64,000 nt of DNA from Tamarix chinensis (lineage: Eukaryota; Streptophyta; Magnoliopsida; Caryophyllales; Tamaricaceae). The stretch covers positions 70,664,556 through 70,728,555 of the forward strand of contig CM060178.1 in the NCBI GenBank assembly GCA_030549775.1, in the 5' to 3' direction. The notes beneath the pieces were generated by a model. That model was not told where the DNA came from. It ran no database searches and saw nothing but the letters and a program-made list of their open reading frames with translations. Below are positions 52,040-63,417 of the stretch, in pieces. Within the stretch, counting starts at the first letter, position 1. The number at the start of each line of letters is the position of its first letter. A program made the position numbers and the translations under genes.

Positions 52040-52790
52040 CTTCATGTAGTGATGATAATTTAATAAAAGTGGTGTAATAAAGGGTAAAATGGTAATTTTG
52101 GAAGTAAAGGGTAAAATGGTGATTATAATAATGGAGAAGGGTAAAATGGCAATTTGCAAGTAAAAGGGTATTATGGTAATTTTGGAAGTAAAGGGTGAAA
52201 TGGTAATTTTGTACGCAAAATGATATTATGGTAACTTTGGATGTAAAGGGCAAAATGGTAATTTTGGAAGTAAAAGGAAATGGTAATTTTGGAAGAGAAG
52301 GGTGAAATGGTAATTATAATAATGGAGAAGGGTAAAATGGTAATTATGATAATGGAGAAGGGTAAAATGGTAATTATGATAATGGAGAAGAGCAATTTGG
52401 TAATTATGATAATGGAGAAGGCTAATTTGGTAATTTAACCAACTAAAGGGTAGTTTGGTAATTATGATAATAGAGAAGGGCAATTTGGTAGTTATGATAA
52501 TGGAGAAGGGTAATTTAGTAATTTGATCAACTAAAGGGTAATTTGGTAATTATAATGAAGGAGAAGGGTAATTTTGTAATCTAACCAACCAAATGGAAAT
52601 ATGATAAGTGTAAAAATTATGAAGGGTGATTGGTGACCTAATAAGTGTGGGAGATCACTTGGCAACCTAAATTGAGTAAGGGGTAATTAGGTAATTATGC
52701 AACATAAAGGGTAATATGATAATTTGTCAAGTAAAGAAGGGATGACTTAACAATTATACAAGTTAGGGGTAAATGAGTAATTCCTATCTA
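52040..52790. repeat. 30-bp minisatellite in A-5
   Basis: Degenerate tandem units of about 30 bp built on AAGGGTAAAATGGTAATT plus ATGATAATGGAG, with variants carrying TTTGGAAGTA. Roughly 20-25 units. As 30 is a multiple of three, the minus strand has long stop-free frames of a ten-residue repeat; these are a by-product and not a gene. Confidence 0.9.
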
Positions 52791-53489
52791 ATATGTCGTT
52801 GGGATAACGAAGTTTCATAATAAGACTCAAGTAACACTGAGTAGTAAGATAATGGTATTTGATAATTAGTAAATATCACGAGAACAAATCCTAAATTGGA
52901 GTTGTATGAGATTATGATGGCCTTAATGATTCCTTTATGTTATCTTGGATAACCGTATAAATAAGAAATACCTAATAATATCATAACGATTGAAAGTGAA
53001 TAAGTATCTTATTGTTGTACTTTTTGTGATCACCTTAATTAAGATACTATTACTTAAAGTGAAAGACCTCGAGATCAGGAATGGTAACTCTTTAGGGGTC
53101 ACTACCCTAATGACGTGGTTTAGCACACGATGATTTTGGTATTTGCTAGTCTGCCTTTGTGCCCCAACTAGGCACTATGTCTTACTCTATGTAGCTCTAC
53201 GGACCTACTTAGGAAGTATGCATACTTATGGATTAGGTGTCCTTGTCAATAAGGTACTGAGTTAGTTGCATGCACTAGTATGACTAGGGTACCTTTGTGC
53301 CCCTATGTTGATAGTTAAAGGGTACTGAGTAGCTTGTATGCACCAGTGCATCCGGTGTACCTTTGTGTCCCAGGATCTTAATCTCCCCTCTGAGGTAAAT
53401 AAATAGAATTGTTGTGATGATAAAAAAGGGAAACAAATAATCATGAAAGTGAAAGACTATTGATTCGGGCTCAGTTGAATTATAATCAT

Positions 53490-53800
53490 GAGTACCAGTC
53501 CACCGGATATAATAGTGGCCCAAGAGCGTGTTACTCTGGATGATGTTTATATGTATTCCAGTCCACTAGTTATAATAGTGGGGGATCTCGAGCTCAATAA
53601 ATCCAATTTGGTTGTGAATAAATCATGTAAAATACTAATCATTTATAGTGGAGCACCATGTGAGTTGGGTCCAAACGGTCCATCGATGAATAATAGTGGC
53701 CAGGAGCATTTTTCCTTAGAGACCGGTCCACCGATAATAATAGTGGTCAGGAGTGTTTTGCCCTATATGTATTCCAGTCCACCATCTATAACAATAGGGT
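53490..53800 (+). repeat. CCAC-module subrepeat array in A-5
   Basis: Five modules of the type CCACCGGATATAATAGTGG near 53498, 53562, 53679, 53726 and 53777, again in two groups with a GATCTCGAGCTCAATAAA spacer, as in A-1. Confidence 0.85.
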
Positions 53801-54316
53801 TCTTACACTCACATGTATATATAATCCAATATTATTAAATAATGATGGACTAATGGCTTAAGGCCCGGAAGTATTGATTGTAGGTTTTGACCCATTTATA
53901 AATGATAGACTTATTATGTATGTGAATGTTATGTATGCACCTCTCATTATATATATATATATATATAGTGTTGTATCATGTGTTGCATTGCGGGCCTATT
54001 TTTAAGTGTGTTTTAAAGGGTTACTTAGTACCATAGTACTGAAGGGTTCAATTTGTGGCCCCCTGCCTATTCAATGGACAGTGTCCCTTGCAGGTCCATT
54101 TTCAGGTGCTATTCAAGTGAGTAATGGAAAAGAGCGTAAGGAAATTATCCGGACTTTTAGGGTTTCACTCTTTCTCTTATAACCCCTAGTTTAAATATAA
54201 TCTATATTCTTGTAACCACCACTGGTGGATTTTATTCTTGTAAAGTATTATTTATGCTACTCTGAGTTAAATATGTTTGAGTTTCTCATAAATTGTATTT
54301 AATCTTTCAGCCTTAG

Positions 54317-54362
54317 CACTTGGTACTAAAACGGTAGGAGTGAACCGGTCTGGCACTAAGTG
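54317..54362 (+). repeat. 46-nt inverted repeat near the 3' end of A-5
   Basis: Same length and place as in A-1, ending 100 bp before the LTR end. Arms CACTTGGTAC and GCACTAAGTG pair with one G-T wobble and one mismatch. The loop GGTAGGAGTGAACC is unchanged. Confidence 0.85.
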
Positions 54363-54462
54363 TAGCGGTAATATCCCCATAATTCATAATTTTTTTATTC
54401 CATTTCCGCTAATTATTTTAATAAAACAAAAATTTTCAGTAGTGAATTTTGGGGGTGTTATA

Positions 54463-57400
54463 TATACAAACCCTTATGGATAAAACTTTTACTTTTTTGA
54501 CAAGTTACACATATTTCTATAATTATTTATACTCATTTTATCATCCACGGCAAGAAGAAATTTTATTATATTATTTTCATGGTCTTATGAACTCCAAAAT
54601 GACTAGCTATACCTCCCCCTTGTACTTGTTTAACAAGTAAATCATGTATAGTAGAACGAGATATACACAACTTATCAAGTTTAAAGAGATAGTCATCTTG
54701 TAGTAAATAATTACCAAAACTACCATTCTTTTTGCACATATTATATGTGTCAACAAAATCTCCATCCTTATCATAAAACTCTTCCAAAATCTCAAATTGC
54801 AATAACTTAACATCCAACATGAATAATATCATGGATCTACAAGGCAAGGCATCTACCATGATATTTTCTTTACCACTAAAATGCTTAATAGAAAACATAA
54901 AGATGGTAAGAAGTTAACCCATTTTGCATGCCTCAGATTAATTTTCTTTTTCCTATGCAAATATTTCAAACACTCATTGTCTGAATGTAAACAAATGGTT
55001 TAGGTATTAGGAAATGTCTCCATCTTTCTAGACTTCATATGATGACATAGAACTCTTTATCATACGTGGAATAATTCAGCCTCGCTCCATTTAATTTCTC
55101 ACTAAAAATATGTAATAGTTCATTTTTAATGTGAGAGAATACCTTATATCCCTACCCTACTTGCAACACAAGTAACTTCAAATAATTTCTCAAAGTCAGG
55201 TAAAGCTAGTAGTGAGGGAATGCATAGCTTATTCTTTAAATTTTGGAAAGCTTTAGTTTCATCCTCACTCTAATTAAACTCACCCTTTTTTTATTAGTTG
55301 AGTTATCAGTGCGGAAATAGCAGAAAAATCCTTAATGAATCTCCTATAAAAACTTGCTAAACCATGAAAACTCCTTACTTCATGAATATCCTTAGGTGTC
55401 GGCCAATTCTCAATAACCTCAATTTTAGTGGGATCAAATTTAATACCTTTGCTACTCACTATGTACCTAAGGAAAACTATACTTGAAAGAATAAAGTCAC
55501 ACTTCTCTATTTTTTCATAGAGTTTAGTCTCACTCAATTTATCAAACAATTTCCTTAGGTGAATTAGATGGTCATGTTTGTTTTGATTGTACATGAGTAT
55601 ATCATCTAAATACGCTACAATGAAAAATCCAAGAAAAGGTTTAAGCAATTCATTCATTAGTCTCATGAATGATATTGGTGCATTACATAAGCCAAAAGGC
55701 ATCACCAACCACTCATGAAGACCATATATAGTTTTGAATGTATTTTTCCATTCATCCACCTCTTTGATCCTCATTTGATGATATCTGCTTCTTAGATCAA
55801 TATTAGAAAATACCCATGCTCCACATAATTCATCCAGTATATCATCCAACCTTGGCATCACAAATTGATATTTGATAGTGATATTATTAATAGCTCCTGA
55901 GTCGATGCACATGCGCCATATGCCATCCTTTTTAAGGACTAGTAATGAAAGCACACAACATGGACTCATGATTTTCCTCACATAGACTTTCTGTATGAGC
56001 TTTTGGATTCATTTTTCTAACTCCTTATCCTCCTTTGGATTACATCTATATGGGGGCCTATTAGGTAAGGATATACAAGGAAGTAAATCCATGGCATGTT
56101 CTATCCCTCTCTTAGGTGGTAATCCAGATGGTTATTCATTAGGAAAACATTCTGATATTCATTATGAATTTTATCTAATTGAGAATTGTCCTTATCTCTC
56201 TCTCCTTGTGGAGATTCTTTCATGACCATAGCATAACAACCTCTTTCTTCTTGACTACATTTGACCATAGCCTTTTTATGTAAGAATAAACTCTTGTTAT
56301 TATCAACTATGCTCACCTTATCATTCTTAGAAGGTTTAAACTTATGCTTCTTTTTATCCTTCTCAACTAGATACTCATTAGTAATACTATTATAAATAGA
56401 ATTTCTATCATACTTCCATGGTATACCTAGTAAGATTCCACATGCATCCATGGGCAAAACATCACATAACACCTCATCATGGCAGTTACCAATTTTGAAT
56501 GATATTAAGATTTGTTTTATTACGTTGACTCCTTCATCCTTATTCAACCATTGAAGAGAGTAAGGCTTTGGATGTGGTGTAGTTTTCAACTCTCAATCCT
56601 TAACCATTCTCTCATTGGATATGTTTGTACAAGAGCCAATATCAATGAAAAAGGAAACTGTATCTCCTACTCTTCCTTTTGTTTTAAACATCTTCTCCAT
56701 TTGAGTAGGTTACTCAGTAGCTTGTTATTGAAGTACTCCCTCTCAGACATAACAAGCGCTCTCTTCTTCCTCGGATTCACTAAGGCTCAAATTTATGATT
56801 TTCCTCACATGTATCCATGGTTTCAGTCTCTTGGATTGATAATACCCTTTGATTTGGATAATTGCAAGTGAAATATCCAAACCCTCGAAATTTGAAACAT
56901 TACCTAGTAGAGAATTCATTCACTTTATTTTTATTTTTCTCCTCTCTAGTAATTTTTGGTTTCTTTTCAAGATTGTTAGAAGTTGAAGTACTCACTCTAA
57001 ATTTTGTAGTTTGGTTACTTGAGTAGTACTTAGTGGATGGATTACTTTATTTAGAATGAGGCTATTGGACTTAATTTGTTTTTCAAATTTTAGGGAAAGT
57101 TTAATCATATCATCTAAGGAATCATAAAGACAAGTTTCTACCTTTTCTTTAGTCATCTTGTTAGAATCTAGCTCAAGTTTTTCCCTCCCTTTTCTTGGAT
57201 ATCACATACTATTGCCAACCTCTCGATAAAATTCCCTAACAAACTCCTTGACACTTAGTAGTCCCTGCCTAAGAGTAGTTAATTTGATGAAATTATCTTC
57301 TTCATAATCTTTATGAATGAATTTTCTTTTTAGATGTTTATTAAGCTTCTCCCAATATTCAATTTTGGACTTGCCCTCTCATTCCCTAGCCCTTTTTAGA

Positions 57401-57930
57401 TTATCGTATCAAATTCTACAAACTTCTTAAACTTAAGAGTTTCTAGTTTGCATTTTTTTTCATCTTGATAATACTTAAACTCAAAGATAACCTCCACTTC
57501 ATGTAACCACTCAAGAAATGAATCTAAATCAAGCTTAGCATCAAAGTTTGGAAGATCAAGCTTAATGCCCTTATCCTCCTTTTGATGATACTTAGGTTGA
57601 TGGTCATGGAGCTTCGTATCACTCCCACTTCCTATAGACTCTTCTTCATGGTCTATTATTTAATTTAAATACCTTAATTTAAATGGATTATTTAACCTCA
57701 TAGCACTCCCAAATCTATCCCCATATAATTCTTTATGATCTAAGGCAGTTTAGATTGAATCTTATTCGGCTAACCTAAACTCTAAACTTTGGATTTATGT
57801 TTGTATAGCCGGTAATTGTCTAAGTTGTGCATTAGTGACATCTAATTTATTAGAAAGTTTTTGAATGGATTCAAAAATAGCTTAGAAGTTCCCCCCCCAT
57901 GATTGATTATTCCTATCACAAATACTCGAG
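54463..57930 (-). pseudogene. Element C gag-pol remnant (gag to integrase zinc domain)
   Basis: Read on the minus strand from 57.93 kb: a gag domain (about 57580-57440, IKLDLPNFDAKLDLDSFLEW, matching the intact element's gag); a decayed zinc knuckle (about 56880, two ligands lost); a protease site with Ile in the middle of the D-x-G motif (about 56640) and downstream protease-to-RT linker (56589-56101); a long open reverse transcriptase frame (55981-55280) keeping YLDD and MPFGLCNAP; RNase H (about 55270-54910, HSDNECLKYL); and the integrase zinc region (54898-54566). Several stops and shifts separate these parts. It is the same Ty3/gypsy group as the intact element but far more diverged. A-5 truncates it at 54463. 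Confidence 0.92.
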
Positions 57931-58284
57931 TTTGCAGTTAGATTTTAATGATTTTAAAATTGAATTCCCTCACCTTTACTTTATATTTCTTAATCGGTTT
58001 TTGGGTAACAATTTTGAGTTCAATGAATCAAAAAACACAATAATCAAACATACCATAAATCACTAGAAAAAAAACACACACACACAAAAACTAAATTCTT
58101 ATTATAGAATCATGCATGCTATTAAAAAATCCTACTTAAGCATTTGAAATATCATCACATGTATTCGAATGGTTCAAGCCAAATTTCATGCAGAAAAAAT
58201 AATGATTCAAACTACATTCATCTCAATTGGTAATATCACATCAAACTCAAATACGTTTACAAAAATACATACATCTTCCACTTC

Positions 58285-58354
<70 letters not shown>

Positions 58355-60392
58355 GTTCCAATTCACATAAAAAACCAAACAAACCTTATAGCATGTATGC
58401 TCAGAAATATTTATCACAACTTAGGATCACCACTCGTGACCTAATAGTAGAAAATAAATCCTGAGCATGTACAATTCTAAAAAAATAAAATCAAGACTCA
58501 CACTCAAAAATTCATGTACATCACACGCCAAACAAATTACACACAAATACAACACAAAAATTTATACATTTCAAAAATTTAACATCTATATGCAACCATG
58601 TTCAAGAACCATGCAAGATCCATGTAATATTTGACAAGATCCTCGTGAAACACATAATTTTTCACAAGAATCAAACATAACTCATCAAGATTTACAAGAA
58701 TCTACCAAGATGATTCAAAAATCTTACATGAACTTTAAGGATGGCAATGAAGATGGCTGAACATTAGACGATTTTTGCACTCCTTGCAATGTAAAATTCT
58801 AAGGTTCTTTGCTAACAATTTTGATATGAAAGATTGTATTCAAATATTCTACAAGAATTTAGAATTTATTTTAAGGATCAAAAGATGCAAAATCTCATCA
58901 AAACTTAATCTCCAGTTATGTTTGATTTGGGTGTATCAAATGTTGATAGGTTTGAGCAAATCTAATCCAATATCTAACTCAACTAATAAGAAACTTAAAT
59001 TTTTTACTAGATAAACTCTTGATACTTCTCAATGCACACAATTGAATAAGGAGAAGAGAAGAAGAAGAAAAGCCACTCATGTAATCCCCTCTCTAATTCA
59101 CAATTGAACTTGATTTCAAATATGTTGAATGTGTCGACATTCCTTGAGTACAAGGCTTATATAGGCATAAAACCATTCATGGATTTTCATTAAGAAGTCG
59201 ATTAGCTGCCTCATTAATGAAATATCCCTCCTAAGGCACGTCTCATGTCATATAATAAAGGTTATAATGATAATTTACAAGAATTAAAAAGTATACAACA
59301 AAATAATAAAGCTACGCAACTTAATAATGTAATACATAGATATAATTATACATGATTAAATTTCATAGTATTGAAGCCTTGTTCTTCCTTGCGCTTTGTA
59401 ATCTTGTAATCTATTTTCATTGCCTTATACCTCAAATAATTTCAAACATCATAAATTTCTTGTAAACATGTACAATACTTGCAAGCATAACTTGACAAAA
59501 CATTAGAAGCATAAGAATTTTCAAGAACAATTGGTTTTATCTCCAAGTATGCTAAATCTTCTTGATATCCATCATTAGAAGAAGAAGGTTGAGAATTTTC
59601 AAGAGATGCTCCAGTATCAAGCGATGTAGAAGCAAAAAGGAGAAGAGAAAAAATAATCTAATATCCTCAAATTAGTGTGTTATGATCCAACACTTACCTT
59701 TAGGCTGTATTCATCTCTTTAACAATTTTTTTCTTGTTAAGTTGGCAATATACATGGCTACAATTTGAGACTTCTACTCTAATTCATCAACCTCTTGATT
59801 AGCCGGTCGGTATTGTGCACACCCAAGGTGGAACTTAAGAAATAAAAGGCCCTTACACTCATTTTCTTCCTATCGTTAAAAGATAAACTCCTCCCTATAA
59901 AGAAAGGACTCTTAAATGCCTTCTTGAGTTCCTTTGGTTCTCCTCTAAGTGTATAAAGACCCTTCCAAAGATGGTCAATCACTGTCTTTGAGAGTAAGAG
60001 TCACCTTCTATGTTTGCTTATTTGTAGCTAGGCAGAAAGGTTATACATCCTCATCTGAATGCTAATATTTTTCATAAAAAATCCCCTAGAGTTATGAAGG
60101 GAATCTGAATCCCAAGCGAAGACCATATTAGTAGGTGCATTGATTCACTTTGATTCTTGATGTGATGGGTACATATAATTGAATCTTCACAAGTTAGAGC
60201 ACCAAAACCGTGTTAGGAAAAAGCCTAACTTAATAATAACATACGATCACATCAGCACATATAAAGACCAATTAAGGTATCTATTTCCTAATTCCTCATA
60301 AAGATAATCTAGATTTTAAAATAAAATATTTTTTTTTAAAACATTAAGGATCATGAAAATCAAGTCTCTAATCGAAATACGATGCTCAACAC
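57931..60392 (-). other. Leader region of element C
   Basis: About 2.5 kb between the primer-binding site and the gag remnant, unusually long. It has a large (CA)n run and mostly AT-rich sequence. One minus-strand frame of 67 codons (59982-59779; contains KKAFKSPFFIGRSLSFNDRK) looks less random than its surroundings but matches no family I recognise. Confidence 0.55.
58287..58351. repeat. (CA)n microsatellite
   Basis: About 32 uninterrupted CA units in the element C leader. The His-Thr frame through it is an artefact. Confidence 0.97.
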
Positions 60393-60410
60393 CCAAAAGT
60401 TTTGATACCA
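60393..60410 (-). other. Primer-binding site of element C
   Basis: The minus strand reads TGGTATCAAAACTTTTGG, two bases inside the 5' LTR, the same spacing and the same initiator tRNA-Met type as the intact element. Confidence 0.8.
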
Positions 60411-60412
60411 TT

Positions 60413-60579
60413 TGTAACCTCCCAAAACTTACTAGTCATTGTTTTTACATAAGCAATAGTAATAAAATATTGGGTGTTATGTTAAATCCAATATAGAGAA
60501 GGTACTCACTATATACAATATATGTTGAGCTTATAGCCAAAAGTAACTTATAACTAGAGATTAGGTGGGGGAATTACTT
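60413..60579 (-). repeat. Element C 5' LTR, 3'-terminal fragment
   Basis: TGTAACCTCCCAAAACTT on the plus strand. Homologous to 45841-46020. Cut at 60579 by A-6; the target site TACTT (60575-60579) should reappear beyond the window. Confidence 0.8.
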
Positions 60580-60676
60580 TGTAACACCCCAAAATTCACT
60601 ACTTTTTTTTTTGAAAAGCGGAAGCAATTAAAATAGAAATACTTAAAACCTGTGAATTCTGGGAATGTTACCGCCA

Positions 60677-60722
60677 CACTTAGTACCAGACCGGTTCTCT
60701 CAAACCGTTCCAGTACCAAGTG
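60677..60722 (-). repeat. 46-nt inverted repeat near the 3' end of A-6
   Basis: Arms CACTTAGTAC and GTACCAAGTG (plus strand) pair with one G-T wobble, plus an inner ACCGGTT/AACCG stem. It lies 97 bp from the LTR end. Confidence 0.85.
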
Positions 60723-61269
60723 CTAAGGCTAAAGAAAAGATTTACGTTAAATTCAAATTAACAATTCATAAAAGGATTCGAAGATCATACACAAAATCAG
60801 AGTACGAGAAATTAAGAGTTAATTACAATACCCTTGAAGTTTCAAATAACACTTGTAACTTCCAAATAGAAATACATTTAAATAAGATAAAACCCGATGG
60901 GTCAAATTCCGGATTGCCTACTCACTCAAGTCAGGCCTGCCACCCCAAAACAGTCTCTGATCTTAAACCTGCACAAGAGGTCTGCTCCCCACCATCAGTG
61001 GATCATCACAGGACCTATCAACCAAGGTAGTATCAGTACGGGTCCAGTACTGAGTAAGGTGACTTGATCACTAAGGCCAACACATAAATACATAAATCAT
61101 GTATGGGAATAAAAGAACATAAAGATCAACATGATCACATAATAACGAACAATCATTCGGATAGATACATAAAGGCCCAATCATAGTATGGATTAATTAT
61201 TTAATTAATCTTTTATCATAAGTCGATACACACCATGTTTTTTTATCAAATCCATGTAAGTACAGGAAC

Positions 61270-61565
61270 ACCCCACTATTATTGCCGGTGGGGCCGATCA
61301 CTTGCGGGACAAAGTCCACACCACTATTCCTGACCGGTGGATCGGTCTGGTTCCTGCTCACATGGTGTTCCACTGTAAGTAATTAGTATCTTTTAAGTGT
61401 TTATAACTCTGGTTTGTTTTTATTGAGCTCGAGTCACCCCACTATTATTACCGGTGGGCCGAAAACGCACAGGTACAAAGCCTAACCACTATTATTACCG
61501 GTGGATCGGTTACACATAGGACATCATGTCCTAACCACTATTTCTGACCGGTGGATCGGTCTGGA
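61270..61565 (-). repeat. CCAC-module subrepeat array in A-6
   Basis: Five modules such as CCACTATTATTACCGGTGG (plus strand) in two groups with a GAGCTCGAGTCACC spacer. Confidence 0.85.
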
Positions 61566-61849
61566 CCCGGCTCAATAATCTTCCACTTTAAATGATTAGT
61601 ATCTTATGTATCTTATTCAAAGGCTTTCACCATAATTACACTTAATCACCACATACACATGATAACGCCAAAAACCCTAATCAGCCACCATAGACCTCAA
61701 TTAACCACAACAAACCATAATTCAGTCTCCTTCGTACCCTTATTTTGCTCCACGTGCTATTTTTCATCCCAAGTGATCAAACACCCAAACAACACTTACA
61801 TTACGTTCCTTACATCCCAAATTAGCTTTTCACACGTAAATTTCACCCA

Positions 61850-62360
61850 TGCAGACATTAATCTCCCCATGCAAACCTTTGAACCTTTTTCATGCAAACC
61901 CTAAAATTCCACGTGAAACCCTAAATTCAACCATGCAAACCCTAATACTGCCATTCAACCATCAATGCCACCATGTAAACCCTAATACCACCATACAACC
62001 TTAATAACATCACACAAACCATAAATACCACCATGCAAATCCTAATACCACCATCAACCATAAATACCACCATACAAACCATGATTCCGTCATACAAAAC
62101 CCTAAATTCATTCCTCACAAAACTAAGGATTCCTCCACACCAGACCCTAGATTCAAACCATGTAAATCCCAAATATTTGTCCATACCAACCCTAAATTCA
62201 AACCATAAAGATTCTTCCATGCCAAATCCTAAATTCAAACCATCAAGATTCATCCATACCAACCCTACATTCAATCCTCACAAAGCCAAAGACTCATCCT
62301 TACCAAACCCTAAATTCAAACCATACCAACCCAAAGATTCAAATCATTTAAAACCCAAAG
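61850..62360. repeat. CCCTAAATTCAAACCAT-type degenerate tandem repeat in A-6
   Basis: Irregular units of about 17-35 bp built on CATGCAAACCCTAATACCAC and CCCTAAATTCAAACCAT. A weaker version is in A-0 (19.86-20.01 kb). The CCCTAAA core resembles a plant telomere unit but is not a telomere array. Confidence 0.8.
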
Positions 62361-62379
62361 ATTTGTCCACATAATACAA

Positions 62380-62790
62380 TTGATTAGATTCTCCCCTTTC
62401 ATAACCACAAATTAGATTCTCCTATACAAAACCATAAGTTAATTAGATTCTCCCACATAAAATCATAAATTAGAATCTCTCAAGCAAAACCATAAATTAG
62501 ATTCCCCCAAACAAATCATAAATTAGATTCTCCCAATCAAATCATAAATTAGATTCTCCCATATAATATCATAAATTATATTCTCCCAAATAACGTCATA
62601 AACTAAATTCTCCCAAACAATCCATAAATTCGATTCTCCCATATAACATCATAAATTAGATTCTCCCAATTATCATCATAAATTAAATTCTCCCAAATAA
62701 AACCATATATTATATTCTCCGCATAAAATCATAAATTATACTCCTCCACATAAAACCATAAATTATATTATTACTTATAAAACCATAAAA
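62380..62790. repeat. ATAAATTAGATTCTCCC minisatellite in A-6
   Basis: About 14 units of about 26-30 bp with the core ATAAATTAGATTCTCCCA. Not present in A-1 or A-5 at the matching position. Confidence 0.88.
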
Positions 62791-63377
62791 TTAGGTCAAC
62801 TCACTTCGCTTAGTCAACTTCTTTCCCCATCCCCCTTTTCATCCTTTCTCCCATATAAACCACATCGACATCCTCACATTCACAACACATATCATCATAC
62901 ATAAATAATACACATGCCATGCACAACATACTTGAACTCCAAGTCATACCACATATAAAATATTTAATAATAATAAACACTACATGCGAAACACATAATA
63001 CACATAAGCACATAAAAGGCCTTAGCACTCGTTACCTAAAACGACACCAGTCTTGGAGGACGCTCCTACGCCTCCTTAAGGTTTTGACCAAATAACAACT
63101 TACTAATACAAATAATATTAATAAAGTTCTAACTTTGCTAAAGATATAGAAATAACAGAAATATTATAAAGGTTGATAATATAGGGTTAAATACTTTACC
63201 CTAATAATAATAATGATACTAAAATAATATCAATGAGAATGTAAATAAGAATAATAATAGTAACAATAATAATAACAATAAAAAGGATATTATTCAAAAA
63301 TAAGGTGAAATAAATGCTTCGGCCCCTTTTCCAAGATAATACTAATAATAAAATAAATAATCAAATTTAGTAGTAGT

Positions 63378-63381
<4 letters not shown>

Positions 63382-63416
<35 letters not shown>
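63382..63416. repeat. (TA)n microsatellite
   Basis: About 17 TA units inside A-6. A shorter TA run lies at 53947-53968 in A-5. Confidence 0.9.

Positions 63417-63417
<1 letters not shown>

Larger units (their letters stand above)
49889..54462 (+). mobile_element. Solo LTR A-5 (family A), complete, 4574 bp
   Basis: It starts TGTAATCCCCGAAATTT and ends TTTTGGGGGTGTTATA. The 5-bp duplication is TATAC at 54463-54467 and TATAT (one change) at 49884-49888. Dropping it rejoins element C's integrase between Gly-Leu-Tyr and Ile-Pro-Leu-Pro in frame, which fixes the borders independently. Internal order: AT-rich start; pyrimidine-rich block (50.2-51.4 kb); 30-bp minisatellite (52.04-52.79 kb); a TAGGCACTATG section (53.17 kb); five CCAC modules (53.49-53.80 kb); and the 46-nt hairpin (54317-54362). 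No genes. Confidence 0.93.

Noticed and set aside
52035..52483. Minus-strand frames with repeated Ile/Pro/Phe or His/Asn/Tyr segments
   Set aside because: They are produced by the 30-bp minisatellite, whose unit is a multiple of three.
61850..62360. Interstitial telomere array (CCCTAAA motifs)
   Set aside because: The motifs are isolated within longer irregular units; there is no run of consecutive telomere units.
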